Position numbers and translations under genes: made by a program
Shown: one piece after another, positions 10,001-17,769 of the stretch
Position numbering within the stretch: the stretch's first letter is position 1
Layout: the number at the start of each line of letters is the position of its first letter
Assembly (NCBI RefSeq): GCF_000797465.1
Contig: NZ_JSWG01000004.1
Location: 124,001 to 188,000 of the forward strand
Length of the DNA: 64,000 nt
Source of the DNA: Psychroserpens jangbogonensis
GTDB taxonomy: Bacteria; Bacteroidota; Bacteroidia; Flavobacteriales; Flavobacteriaceae
Direction of reading: 5' to 3'
Notes under the pieces: model-generated
Database searches by the model: none
What the model was told of the DNA's origin: nothing
Seen by the model: the letters and a program-made list of their open reading frames with translations, nothing else

Positions 10001-10091
10001 CTAATTTGGTTTTAACATAAATTGGTGTTTGAGCGACACTATAATTATAACACAGATAGCCTAATATTAGAATAATAGTTTTTAAATTCAT
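6999..10091 (-). CDS. Exported TPR-CHAT protease-like protein with C-terminal membrane anchor
   Basis: I chose the ATG at 10091, which gives a signal peptide (MNLKTIILILGYLCYNYSVAQ); the frame also opens at 10133. About residues 30-480 are TPR-type helical repeats, then a linker with coiled-coil character. The last third is a CHAT domain (caspase HetF associated with TPRs). The predicted catalytic pair is visible: His in LLHLAMHSS and Cys in LAVLSACDTGVG, followed by GEGLINVSKAF. A hydrophobic helix (WWLTFILIPLFLFLIR) near the C-terminus should anchor it in the inner membrane with the body in the periplasm. It converges on the sigma/anti-sigma pair. CHAT proteins are clan CD cysteine peptidases; activity here is likely but untested. 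Confidence 0.85.
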   Translation of the reverse strand: MNLKTIILILGYLCYNYSVAQTPIYVKTKLEKIADSIYFNKTESYSANDYKVLQDLRHQIISKNKDTSSINYKTALFKRQASDAIVYQFNSKNDEAIVASKKALKSYNKHHINDKYFKGHLVKYLSHQYSNNSNWEKSLEMAQATRAILKDTLVYNHPLIAQAEFNIGNILSVYGDQSKVIEHYKKAITLNVSNRGEYNSEVAYHKHHLALTYGFVGYYKKELETYLDVVRIWEAIPYKDKSYLNIAYVSLNTWYIQHGDYAKAEEYIIKSENLIKSHKTNLSNWFNETYRGRTQINLWSNYASLYLLKKDTVKAITYNNKISDFFSNYDEDDKRNNPNNLSYFKDFINIGKLNALRFKANILKLKNPKEAKAIYEQIINLQKNNAVALFALSDKLNLIRLHLNDKAYKTAELKVNSWINKISEEKEPYFSMVLRGEQAHIAIAQDSVNLMHKYYSLAFKDLHKDVTKPVSIKNINYNDCKPYSNNDFIDLLLKASKDYQHAFSATNRKFYLEIAHNLSKVASDAFSDNYLFSEFNDTTYDIVVQINEQLLSTSILLNDKSIQKTILEKIEESNSKISWRKFLNNTQRKAINIPDSILNTESNLKNELHFYKKQLFINNESDNNNKIIKEKIFDLNKSIDNLNIWFKENYRSYFNQTRQKFNLNALKEKLNPNQRIIKYCFTQKSVYAFAISKSSTKLIKISTKAKLSQLLKKTIDLLKDTNNTNYEQYLHQLYVQLLPSSILKDENHQDLIFVLDDLLYYFPLEILMNANGKHLIENHSISYAASLLLWNEQTEVEKSKNNKLGIYSPTYNDENSQLNGANYEASQISKLFKSDVFLGKKASKETFLATAKNYSLLHLAMHSSVNNTHSEFSNLNFGSTDDEKLFISELYNMSLNADLAVLSACDTGVGNLKRGEGLINVSKAFTYAGVPSTVTSLWKVPDKETSQIMESFYSYLKSGEPKNKALQLAKLDYLNTIEDSFLKHPFYWAGFVLSGDISAIKSEANYWWLTFILIPLFLFLIRKPLVKIFN

Positions 10092-10178
10092 CAGAGTAAA
10101 GTTAAGTTTTTTTATGAGATTACGACTTAACAAAAAGTTGTAGAAATAAAAAGAGACTGACTAAAAAGTGTCCGTTTT

Positions 10179-10748
10179 CTACTTTTTTAATTTTTCAGCA
10201 ACTTTCTCTAACTCCATATACCAATCTTCACCAAACTTTCTTATTAATGCTTCTTTTACAAATTTGTAAACAGGAACTTGTAATTCTTTTCCTAAAACAC
10301 ATGCATCGTCGCAAATTTCCCATTTATCATAATTAACGGCTGAAAATTCAGAATAATCCTTAACACGAATAGGATACAAATGACAGGAGACTGGTTTTTT
10401 CCAAGAGATCTCACCTTGATTGTAGGCTTCTTCTATTCCGCAGAGTGCTGTTTTTTTATCATCAAAAATCACATAAGCACAATCAGCACCATTAATTAAA
10501 GGTGTTTCAAAATCTCCAATAGCAGTTGTAATGTGTGTGCCTTGAGCTTCAATTACTGCAATTCCCTCTTTACGTAAGAACGGTTTTACTTTTGGATAGA
10601 TGTCTTTTAGAATTTTTATTTCTTCAGAATCTAGTGGTGCACCTGCATCACCATCAATACAACAAGCGCCTTTGCATGCTGAAAGATTGCACACAAAATC
10701 TTTTTCGATAATATTTTCTGAAACTATGGTTTTTCCTAATTGAAACAT
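10179..10748 (-). CDS. DUF3109 family cysteine-rich protein
   Basis: This is a cytosolic 189-residue protein of the DUF3109 family, related to the YkgJ-type putative Fe/Zn-binding proteins. Conserved cysteines are arranged as CNLSACKGACC near residue 21, C(G) in the middle, KPVSCHLYPIRV near residue 120, and ICDDAC near residue 145. These could bind a metal or an iron-sulfur cluster. It is widespread in Bacteroidota and its function is unknown. It is transcribed divergently from marC. A TAttTTTG box on the minus strand (10760-10753) lies only 4 bases from the ATG, so a nearly leaderless transcript is possible. Confidence 0.85.
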   Translation of the reverse strand: MFQLGKTIVSENIIEKDFVCNLSACKGACCIDGDAGAPLDSEEIKILKDIYPKVKPFLRKEGIAVIEAQGTHITTAIGDFETPLINGADCAYVIFDDKKTALCGIEEAYNQGEISWKKPVSCHLYPIRVKDYSEFSAVNYDKWEICDDACVLGKELQVPVYKFVKEALIRKFGEDWYMELEKVAEKLKK

Positions 10749-10784
10749 GGGTCAAAAATAAGTAAACTTTACGGTTATTTAATA

Positions 10785-10814
10785 TTGAAAATCTACAATA
10801 AATTCGCACCTTTG
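10785..10814 (+). promoter_or_regulatory. Bacteroidota-type promoter for marC
   Basis: TTG at 10785-10787 is followed by exactly 19 bases and caccTTTG at 10807-10814, matching the -33/-7 consensus TTG-N19-TAnnTTTG except for one base. The ATG of the marC-like gene lies 24 bases downstream. This supports the internal start at 10839 rather than the frame opening at 10740. Confidence 0.6.
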
Positions 10815-10838
10815 CCGCGAATTCTAAAATTAGGAATT

Positions 10839-11426
10839 ATGCAATTCGATTTTAAACAAATATTTACAGCATTCATGGTGCTGTTTGCAGTAATAGATAT
10901 TATTGGTAACATTCCAATTATTATAGATTTACGCAAAAAAGTAGGCCATATTCAGAGTGAAAAAGCTTCTATAATTGCTGGTGTAATTATGATTGTTTTT
11001 TTGTTTTTAGGTAAAAGCTTATTGTCATTAATTGGTATTGACGTGAATAGTTTTGCCGTAGCAGGAGCTTTTATACTCTTTTTTATTGCTTTAGAAATGA
11101 TTTTAGGAATTACCTTGTATAAGGATGATGGTTCTGGAGCGATGACTGCAACGGTATTTCCATTAGCATTTCCTCTTATTGCTGGACCAGGAAGTTTAAC
11201 AACTCTATTATCATTAAGAGCAGAATTTGCTATAGAAAACATAATTGTTGCAGTTATATGTAACGTTATTGTTATCTTTATTGTGCTTAAAACGTCTGCA
11301 AAACTTGAACAAATTTTAGGTAAAAATGGTATAAGTATTATAAGAAAAGTATTTGGTGTAATACTTTTGGCCATTGCAGTAAAACTTTTTGCTCACAATA
11401 TTAAAGCACTTTTTGAGCTTGCATAA
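10839..11426 (+). CDS. MarC family integral membrane protein
   Basis: The protein has about 195 residues and six predicted transmembrane helices. The first (FTAFMVLFAVIDIIGNIPII) carries the DxxGNxP motif of the MarC/NAAT family, and a second family signature is FPLAFPLIAGPGSLTT. Members are inner membrane proteins once linked to multiple antibiotic resistance; their transported substrate is not settled, although some related archaeal proteins move small neutral amino acids. The start at 10839 was chosen because the promoter element overlaps the earlier frame. It is followed after 9 bp by a small two-helix membrane protein and then an oxidoreductase, so a three-gene operon is likely. Confidence 0.88.
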   Translation: MQFDFKQIFTAFMVLFAVIDIIGNIPIIIDLRKKVGHIQSEKASIIAGVIMIVFLFLGKSLLSLIGIDVNSFAVAGAFILFFIALEMILGITLYKDDGSGAMTATVFPLAFPLIAGPGSLTTLLSLRAEFAIENIIVAVICNVIVIFIVLKTSAKLEQILGKNGISIIRKVFGVILLAIAVKLFAHNIKALFELA

Positions 11427-11435
11427 ATTAAGGTT

Positions 11436-11639
11436 ATGAAAATATTTACCATCATCGTTACTGTTATTGCAATTGCATTAATTGGATATAATATCACTCA
11501 AATTAATTTTGATTTTCCTTTTAAAGGACAAAGTGTTGTTGCGCTTATTACAATTTTTGCGTCACTATGCGCTATTGCCTTATTGCAGATTTTAAGGTTA
11601 TCTAAAAAAGTTGATCAAAAATTAAAAAACAACAATTAA
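11436..11639 (+). CDS. Small two-helix membrane protein
   Basis: This 67-residue protein has two hydrophobic helices (about residues 1-20 and 32-53) and a basic C-terminal tail (LRLSKKVDQKLKNNN). I recognise no family beyond a general resemblance to short uncharacterised flavobacterial membrane proteins. Its stop codon overlaps the ATG of the following oxidoreductase (TAATG), and it lies 9 bp after marC. The tight spacing and normal codon use make it a real gene. Confidence 0.7.
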   Translation: MKIFTIIVTVIAIALIGYNITQINFDFPFKGQSVVALITIFASLCAIALLQILRLSKKVDQKLKNNN

Positions 11640-12241
11640 TGTTTGATGTCTTAATTGTTGGAGGTGGAGCTGCAGGTATGTCCTGCGCTATGGTTTTAGG
11701 ATCTGCAAAGTCAAAACCTTTTGCGGAAGAAAAACGAATTGGGATTGTTATGCACCAAAGAACATCTCACTTACAAAACGCATTATTTAATAACGTCTTG
11801 GGCTTAGCTCCAGGAACCACAGGAGCTACTATATTGGAAGATGGGAAAGCGCAGTTATCAGACATCTATCCTCATATAGAACAGATTGAAAATGAAAAGG
11901 TAAAATCAATTGCGAAGTCTTCGGGAGGATTTATCGTTGTTACTAATAAAAACACTTACGAATCAAAGATAGTAGTCGTTGCTATAGGTTATACAAGTTT
12001 GGTCAATATTGAAGGTCTAGACAACTATTTAGAGCCGCATCCAAGAGCTGTAAAAGAGAAAGATCGAATCTGGTTAAAGAATGATAATCATTTAGTTGAT
12101 GAAAACCTTTATGTCGCTGGCACTATGGCTGGATGGCGAAGTCAATTTGCTATTGCATCAGGAAGTGGAGCACAAGTAGCTACAGACATTTTGACCCTTT
12201 GGAATGGTGGTAAACACACAAAAATTCACGACAAGGTATAA
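11639..12241 (+). CDS. NAD(P)/FAD-dependent oxidoreductase, thioredoxin-reductase-like
   Basis: A 200-residue single-domain flavoprotein. The N-terminal Rossmann motif VLIVGGGAAGMSCA binds FAD ADP. A second region, YVAGTMAGWRSQFAIASGSGAQVA, matches the C-terminal FAD motif of the thioredoxin reductase superfamily. No CxxC redox pair is present and the protein is much shorter than thioredoxin reductase (about 310 residues), lacking the inserted NADPH domain. Similar short proteins are common in flavobacteria and have no assigned substrate. It is translationally coupled to the upstream membrane protein. Confidence 0.8.
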   Translation: MFDVLIVGGGAAGMSCAMVLGSAKSKPFAEEKRIGIVMHQRTSHLQNALFNNVLGLAPGTTGATILEDGKAQLSDIYPHIEQIENEKVKSIAKSSGGFIVVTNKNTYESKIVVVAIGYTSLVNIEGLDNYLEPHPRAVKEKDRIWLKNDNHLVDENLYVAGTMAGWRSQFAIASGSGAQVATDILTLWNGGKHTKIHDKV

Positions 12242-12252
12242 CTTCCGAATAG

Positions 12253-13860
12253 TTATTCGTTTAGAGTCTCATTAGCTTTACTCAATAAAATCACTTCTTC
12301 AATCATAACATCAGTGGCATTAATGATCTGCTCAGAAGCATTAGTACTGTATAATTGACTAGCTAATTCTGCTTTTATGAGCATTTTCATTTGATCTTTA
12401 TAATTAACAAATGAAATATTTGTTCTTTCTTTTAGATTAAGAAAGTCTTGAAATTTTTCTACGATATCATCACCAACACTAAAGGATTCTATAAAGTCTG
12501 AAGTACTTACATTATCGTAAACAGCTCTATCCTTATCTAGTTCTTCAAACACAAAATTACTAACATAGCCTCTGCGTTTTATATAGTTTAATGTTTCGTT
12601 TTGTTCACTCGTGTTTAGAGGAACAAAAACATCTGGAATAATGCCACCACCTCCATATACAACTTTGCCATTTGGAGTCGTGTATTTTAGAGAATCTGAA
12701 ATTTGAATGTTGTCAGAGTTTTCGAGCTCTCCATTACTTAAGCGTTTGTGATAATCATTATGGTAATCGTTATTATTTCCATTATCGTAAGGTCGTTGTA
12801 TTGAGCGACCAGTAGGTGTATAATATCTAGAAACGGTAAGTCTTACTGCACTACCATCACCTAAAGACATTTCGCGTTGCACCAAGCCTTTGCCATAGCT
12901 TCGTCTTCCAATTATAGTTCCTTTATCATTGTCTTGTAGCGCACCAGCAACAATTTCACTAGCTGAAGCTGAGTTCTCATTTATAAGAATATAAATATCT
13001 CCTTCTTCAAAATCACCACGTCGTGTAGCATAACTATTTTCAATTTTACCAGCTTTGTTTTTAGTAAACAAAATGAGTTTATCATCTTCTAGAAACTCGT
13101 CAACAATCTGCTCGGCAATACCAAGAAATCCACCAGGATTATCACGAAGGTCTAATGCTAATTTTGTTGCGCCTTGATCTTGAAGTTTGTCTAGTGCTTT
13201 TTTAAACTCTTTATAAGTAGATTCTGCAAACCGATTAATTTTAATATAACCTAGGTTATCTGTCAGCATGTAGGATGCATCGACACTTTTAATAGGAATA
13301 TCTGAATATTTCACTTTAAAAGTCAACAAGTCTTCTTCTCCTGGACGATACACTTTAAGAGTGATTTTACTGTTTTTTTCGCCTTTTAATTTTTTTACAA
13401 TGGCTTCATTGGTCCATTCTCTACCAAAAATAGAATCACCATTAGCCATGATAATTCGGTCACCACCTTTGATGCCTGCTTTTTCGCTAGGTCCACCTTC
13501 AATAGGTCTAATAACAGTTACAGTATCTTTATAGGTGTAAAAGCTAACTCCAATACCTACAAAGTCTCCTTTCATATTATCGGTAACCCGTTGCATTTCA
13601 CTTTTTGGTATGTAAATGGAATGAGGGTCTAGATTATCTAAAATCTCATTAACCGTCACATCGACAATGCTGTCTGTATTAATTTGATCAACATACTCAT
13701 AATCGATGTAGTCAATAAGTCTGTTGAGTTTATCTTTTTTGCTATTTGTAGTAAACAATCGATCAGAAGTATCTGAGAAATTTAGCTTTCCGCCAATAAA
13801 TACACCAGCTGCAATTGCAAACCCTAATAATAATGGTATGTATTTTTTTTGAAAGTTCAT
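12253..13860 (-). CDS. S41 family C-terminal processing peptidase
   Basis: This is a 535-residue tail-specific protease of the CtpA/Prc type. It has an N-terminal signal anchor (IPLLLGFAIAAGVFIGG), a PDZ domain at about residues 85-170 (GIGVSFYTYKDTVTV, then GPSEKAGIKGGDRI), and the S41 catalytic core. The Ser-Lys dyad is visible: Ser in NENSASASEIVAGAL and Lys in GRRSYGKGLVQ. A C-terminal extension of about 150 residues is helical. Members trim or degrade periplasmic proteins from the C-terminus. It follows the dCMP deaminase gene with no gap, so the two are probably co-transcribed. It converges with the oxidoreductase gene. Confidence 0.92.
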   Translation of the reverse strand: MNFQKKYIPLLLGFAIAAGVFIGGKLNFSDTSDRLFTTNSKKDKLNRLIDYIDYEYVDQINTDSIVDVTVNEILDNLDPHSIYIPKSEMQRVTDNMKGDFVGIGVSFYTYKDTVTVIRPIEGGPSEKAGIKGGDRIIMANGDSIFGREWTNEAIVKKLKGEKNSKITLKVYRPGEEDLLTFKVKYSDIPIKSVDASYMLTDNLGYIKINRFAESTYKEFKKALDKLQDQGATKLALDLRDNPGGFLGIAEQIVDEFLEDDKLILFTKNKAGKIENSYATRRGDFEEGDIYILINENSASASEIVAGALQDNDKGTIIGRRSYGKGLVQREMSLGDGSAVRLTVSRYYTPTGRSIQRPYDNGNNNDYHNDYHKRLSNGELENSDNIQISDSLKYTTPNGKVVYGGGGIIPDVFVPLNTSEQNETLNYIKRRGYVSNFVFEELDKDRAVYDNVSTSDFIESFSVGDDIVEKFQDFLNLKERTNISFVNYKDQMKMLIKAELASQLYSTNASEQIINATDVMIEEVILLSKANETLNE

Positions 13861-14292
13861 TTATGCTTTTAAATCTGCGATAAGTTCAAGCTCTATTCCA
13901 GCTTTTTTAAGAAACTGAAGTCCGGAATCATCTTTATATCCTTCTTGATATACAACACGAATTATGCCAGCCTGATGTATAAGTTTGCTACATTCTTTAC
14001 ATGGAGAAAGTGTAATGTATAATGTTGCTCCTTTGCAAGATTGCGTCGAGGCAGCAACTTTAAGTATAGCATTTGCTTCAGCATGAAGCACATACCACTT
14101 CGTATAGCCATCATCGTCTTCACAATAGTTTTCAAAACCCGTTGGAGTACCGTTGAAGCCATCAGAAATAATCATTCTGTCTTTTACGATTATTGCACCT
14201 ACTTGCTTACGTTCACAATGCGAGAGTTTTCCCCATTCTTTAGCAATTCTTAAATAAGCTTTATCGTATCGAAGTTGTTTTTCTTTAGGCAT
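13861..14292 (-). CDS. Deoxycytidylate (dCMP) deaminase
   Basis: The 143-residue enzyme belongs to the cytidine/deoxycytidylate deaminase fold. The zinc-binding and proton-shuttle residues are in HAEANAIL (His and Glu) and PCKEC (two Cys). The substrate-side motif GFNGTPTGFENYCED is typical of dCMP deaminase (ComEB-like). The enzyme makes dUMP for thymidylate synthesis. It lies immediately upstream of the S41 protease gene, an arrangement frequently seen in flavobacteria. Confidence 0.9.
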   Translation of the reverse strand: MPKEKQLRYDKAYLRIAKEWGKLSHCERKQVGAIIVKDRMIISDGFNGTPTGFENYCEDDDGYTKWYVLHAEANAILKVAASTQSCKGATLYITLSPCKECSKLIHQAGIIRVVYQEGYKDDSGLQFLKKAGIELELIADLKA

Positions 14293-14469
14293 TTTAATTT
14301 TTTAAAATCTGTACTGCGAATATAATCGGTTCGTGTTTTAATTACAACTACATTGTAGATTAGCAAATAAACACTTTTCAAAAGTAGTGATTATAAAAAA
14401 AGGTAAGGACATTAAATTTTGAAGTTTACGTTAAAGTTTTACCAAAATACAGACTGCTTTCTTAAATTT

Positions 14470-15060
14470 TTAAGAGAAGAGCTCACTATTAATAAGCATT
14501 GGTAATACGCATCCCAATACAATAGCAGAGACAACCAAAATCCAATCTCGTTTAGAAAACCTAAATATAGTTTGACAAAGGAAGCTTAAAAAGATAACAA
14601 TAAAAGCAATCACAAGCTGACCTATTTCCATGCCTAGAGCAATTTCTAAAATGGCTAGTAATTTATTTTCAGATGCAGTAATTAAGGTGTTGAGGTCATT
14701 TGCAAAACCGAGTCCATGAATCAATCCAAAAAAGAGTGCAATAAAAAAGAGCAATCCAATTTTAGTATGGTGTGCTTTCTTTCCAGCTGTGAAAATATTG
14801 AATAAAGAAACAATTAAAATTGTGAGCGGAATAAGGAGTGATATGACTTTAATGTTGACACTTACTATATTATAGCTCACTAAACTTAAAGACAAACAAT
14901 GTCCAATTGTAAAAACCGTTATTAATAATAAGATACGTTTCCAATCTTTAAAAAGGTAAGGAAGAGTTAAGACAATTAAAAAGAGAATATGATCATAGGC
15001 ACTAATGTGAAGCACATGGTAGATGCCATCTTGTAGATTTGATATGAAATTATCTATCAT
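14470..15060 (-). CDS. HupE/UreJ-like membrane protein
   Basis: A 196-residue integral membrane protein with about six or seven helices. It opens with an amphipathic GIYHVLHISAYDHILFLIVL segment and has a conserved FGLIHGLGFAN motif in the middle, as in HupE/UreJ family proteins. HupE proteins have been linked to nickel or cobalt uptake; no hydrogenase or urease gene is seen here, so the substrate is unclear. A TAACTTTG box on the minus strand (15091-15084) lies 24 bases upstream of the ATG. Confidence 0.8.
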   Translation of the reverse strand: MIDNFISNLQDGIYHVLHISAYDHILFLIVLTLPYLFKDWKRILLLITVFTIGHCLSLSLVSYNIVSVNIKVISLLIPLTILIVSLFNIFTAGKKAHHTKIGLLFFIALFFGLIHGLGFANDLNTLITASENKLLAILEIALGMEIGQLVIAFIVIFLSFLCQTIFRFSKRDWILVVSAIVLGCVLPMLINSELFS

Positions 15061-15334
15061 GATTTTAAGTATTTGGGTTATCCCAAAGTTACATTTTATA
15101 ATTTATACTTAAAATGAAAACCTATAAGAAATAGTAATAAGCAAAATTAAACGAACACTAATAAATTATCTTTAATACAACAAAGGCAAAACATTTTTAT
15201 TTAATTTAGTAGATAAGTAGAATTAACTGAGGAGGATAGAATGTTAGCTTTGTACTCTGATGTAAATTTTGTTTTTTAATTACAATTTTTTTATATCTTT
15301 AACGCTTAAACTAATAAAATTAAGAACTAGAACG

Positions 15335-16081
15335 ATGAAAAGACTATTTTCTATCTTAGCCATAGCAGGATTAATGGCTTTCACTACTACAGTAAATGCT
15401 GCAACAAAAATTGCAACTACTTTACAAGATGCAGAATTACCAACAGATGATTTATCTTTTACACAACAAGTAAAAGAACGTTTTATTGAAGGTGGTCCAT
15501 TCTTTATGGGTATTGTATTACTATGTTTAATCTTAGGATTAGCAATTGCTATTGAAAGAATTATTTATTTAAATCTTGCGACTACAAACACAAAGAAATT
15601 AACTCAAAATGTTGAAGATGCTCTTCAATCGGGTGGAGTTGAAGCAGCTAAAGAAGTTTGCAGAAACACAAAAGGACCTGTTGCATCTATTTTTTACCAA
15701 GGTTTAGATAGAGCAGATGAAGATATTGATGCTGCTGAAAAAGCTGTTGTAGCTTATGGTGGTGTTCAAATGGGACAATTAGAGAAAAATGTATCATGGA
15801 TTTCATTATTTATTGCATTAGCTCCAATGCTTGGTTTCATGGGAACTGTACTTGGTATGATTGATGCATTTGATAAAATTCAAGCTGCTGGTGATATGAA
15901 CCCTTCATTGGTTGCAGGTGGTATTAAAATCGCCTTATTAACAACTGTATTCGGTCTTATCGTAGCAATTATTCTTCAAATATTTTATAATTATATCATT
16001 GCAAAAATTGATAGTATCGTTAATGATATGGAAGATGCTTCAATAACTCTTATGGATTTATTGGTAAGACACAAAAAGTAA
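15335..16081 (+). CDS. exbB: MotA/TolQ/ExbB proton channel family protein
   Basis: The start at 15335 gives about 248 residues with an N-terminal signal-like helix (LFSILAIAGLMAFTTTVNA). Three further transmembrane helices follow at about residues 50-72, 140-165 and 185-215, with the family signature GLIVAIILQIFYNYI and the preceding LLTTVFG. ExbB forms the pentameric channel that carries protons to power TonB-dependent outer membrane transport. It is the first gene of an operon that continues with a small membrane protein and two ExbD proteins. A TATCTTTa box near 15294 is a candidate -7 element. Confidence 0.9.
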   Translation: MKRLFSILAIAGLMAFTTTVNAATKIATTLQDAELPTDDLSFTQQVKERFIEGGPFFMGIVLLCLILGLAIAIERIIYLNLATTNTKKLTQNVEDALQSGGVEAAKEVCRNTKGPVASIFYQGLDRADEDIDAAEKAVVAYGGVQMGQLEKNVSWISLFIALAPMLGFMGTVLGMIDAFDKIQAAGDMNPSLVAGGIKIALLTTVFGLIVAIILQIFYNYIIAKIDSIVNDMEDASITLMDLLVRHKK

Positions 16082-16108
16082 TAACCAAATTATTAAATCA
16101 TAGATAAT

Positions 16109-16552
16109 ATGAATATTCAAAAAATAATCAAAATTGGTGCTTTAGTAATTGGTCTGATTGCAGTAATCTTCTTAGTAAGAATTATTATGCTAGGTGATGA
16201 AGCAATTGAATCAGATGTAGCCAATCAAGGTATATTATCTGGATTCATTACTCTAGCGCTTGTCGTACTAGCAATAGCAACGATTTCAGCAGTAGCCTTT
16301 AGTTTAGTGAATTTAGTGAGTAATCCAGATAAGTTGAAAAAGTCTCTTATTTCTGTAGGTGTATTTGCTGTAATTCTAATACTAGGATATGTAATGTCTT
16401 CTGGAGAAGAAAGAGTTTTAACTGATGGTACCACACTTACAGCGGCACAATCTCAAATGATTGAAGGAGCTATTAAATCATTTTACATTTTAATTTTGTT
16501 AGCAGCAGGTTTAATGTTGTTTTTCGGAGTTAAAAAGATGTTAAGTAAATAA
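16109..16552 (+). CDS. Small integral membrane protein in the ExbBD operon
   Basis: The 147-residue protein has about four hydrophobic helices and small polar loops; I recognise no named family. It lies 27 bp after exbB and 16 bp before the first exbD gene on the same strand. The position suggests an accessory subunit of the proton-channel complex. It is common between exbB and exbD in flavobacteria, but I know of no tested function. Confidence 0.75.
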   Translation: MNIQKIIKIGALVIGLIAVIFLVRIIMLGDEAIESDVANQGILSGFITLALVVLAIATISAVAFSLVNLVSNPDKLKKSLISVGVFAVILILGYVMSSGEERVLTDGTTLTAAQSQMIEGAIKSFYILILLAAGLMLFFGVKKMLSK

Positions 16553-16568
16553 TAATAGAAAACTAATT

Positions 16569-17174
16569 ATGGCAAAACGATCAGCACCAGAAGTAAATGC
16601 AGGATCTATGGCTGATATTGCATTCTTATTGCTCATATTCTTCTTAGTAACAACGACGATACCTAAAGATTCAGGTATTACCCGTAAGTTACCACCAATA
16701 GAAGAAAATGATGAGGATGTAATTATCAAGGAGAAGAATATTTTCACCGTGTTATTAAACGGTAAAGATCAGCTTTTAGTTGAAGATGAATTAATGAAGA
16801 TTGAGGATTTAAGAGATGCGGCAGTGACGTTTCTTGATAATGGCGGAGACGGATCATGTACTTACTGTAAAGGTGCAAAAGATCCTAGATCATCTGATAA
16901 TCCTGATAAAGCAATTATATCATTGAAGAATGATAGACAGACTTCTTATGCAGCTTACATTACCGTTCAAAATGAATTGGTAGCAGCATATAATCAATTG
17001 CGTAATAGAAGAGCTTTAGAGTTAGGTCCTAAAAAAGGATTTGCTGACATGGACTATATAAAGATGGAGAAATCATATGACGACCCTAATTTTGTAGGTA
17101 ATAAAGTAAAACTTAAAGAAGTAATTGAGCAAATCAAAATAGAGATTCCTCAAAAGCTTTCTGAAGTAGAATAA
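16569..17174 (+). CDS. exbD: ExbD/TolR family protein with CxxC insert
   Basis: This 201-residue ExbD protein has a short cytosolic N-terminus, one membrane helix (about residues 15-35; SMADIAFLLLIFFLVTTTI) and a periplasmic domain. The membrane Asp (MAD in SMADIAF) is the conserved proton-path residue of ExbD/TolR. Compared with ordinary ExbD (about 140 residues) it carries an extra periplasmic segment that includes a CTYC motif at about residue 97, and a long central insertion (about residues 115-170). It is the first of two ExbD genes in the operon. Confidence 0.9.
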   Translation: MAKRSAPEVNAGSMADIAFLLLIFFLVTTTIPKDSGITRKLPPIEENDEDVIIKEKNIFTVLLNGKDQLLVEDELMKIEDLRDAAVTFLDNGGDGSCTYCKGAKDPRSSDNPDKAIISLKNDRQTSYAAYITVQNELVAAYNQLRNRRALELGPKKGFADMDYIKMEKSYDDPNFVGNKVKLKEVIEQIKIEIPQKLSEVE

Positions 17175-17189
17175 ATTAAAACATAGCAC

Positions 17190-17669
17190 ATGTCTAAATT
17201 TAAAAGTAAAAAAGATAATAGTTTGCCTGCTGTAAATACGGCATCTTTACCAGATATTGTATTTATGTTATTGTTTTTCTTTATGGTAGTAACCGTAATG
17301 AGAGAAGATGAACTTAAGATATTAAATAGATTGCCTCAAGCAGATCAAATAGAAAAGCTTGATAAGAAATATCCAATTAGTTATATCTATGCTGGTAAGC
17401 CTGCAAAAGCTTACGAAAAGTATGGAACTGAAGCTCGATTACAACTGAATGATAAATTGGCTGAGATTAGTGAGATTCAAGCGTTTATTAATGCTGAGAG
17501 AGCTGCATTACGTGAAGAGTTAATTCCCAAGCTTACAGTATCATTAAAAGTTGATAAAGAGGCAAATATGGGTATTGTTGGTGATATTAAGCAAGAGCTA
17601 AGAAAAGCTAGTGCATTTAGAATTAATTATACGACAGCTTCAGGTGATGCTAAAAAGAATTTAGAATAA
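17190..17669 (+). CDS. exbD: ExbD/TolR family protein
   Basis: The second ExbD of the operon has 159 residues. The membrane helix is about residues 17-36 (SLPDIVFMLLFFFMVVTV), with the conserved Asp in LPDIVF. The periplasmic domain is helical with no cysteines. It lies 15 bp after the first exbD. Two different ExbD subunits with a single ExbB are common in Bacteroidota and may form a heteromeric rod in the channel. The operon ends at the terminator at 17690. Confidence 0.9.
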   Translation: MSKFKSKKDNSLPAVNTASLPDIVFMLLFFFMVVTVMREDELKILNRLPQADQIEKLDKKYPISYIYAGKPAKAYEKYGTEARLQLNDKLAEISEIQAFINAERAALREELIPKLTVSLKVDKEANMGIVGDIKQELRKASAFRINYTTASGDAKKNLE

Positions 17670-17689
17670 AATATTTACACTAAATAAAT

Positions 17690-17722
17690 AAAAAGCATCC
17701 TAGTTTCTAGGATGCTTTTTTT
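17690..17722 (+). terminator. Rho-independent terminator of the ExbBD operon
   Basis: Stem AAAAAGCATCCTAG (17690-17703), loop TTT, complementary CTAGGATGC and a run of seven Ts. The stem is perfect and the U-run follows directly. It lies 21 bp after the second exbD stop, so the porT-like gene is transcribed separately. Confidence 0.85.
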
Positions 17723-17769
17723 GTGCAAAGGGCCTAATATTTTAGTGTCTATTGCGTTATATTTGTACT

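Noticed and set aside
5763-10091. A type III-E CRISPR (Craspase) locus
   Set aside because: There is no Cas7-11-like protein, no repeat array and no Csx30 in the window; only the TPR-CHAT and sigma logic is similar.
10740-10838. N-terminal extension of the MarC gene
   Set aside because: The stretch contains the promoter elements and lacks MarC similarity; the start at 10839 fits the family.
10952-11374. Antisense open frame of 140 codons opposite marC
   Set aside because: The plus-strand MarC protein is clear; the antisense peptide has Ile/Lys-rich low-complexity composition and no recognisable domain.
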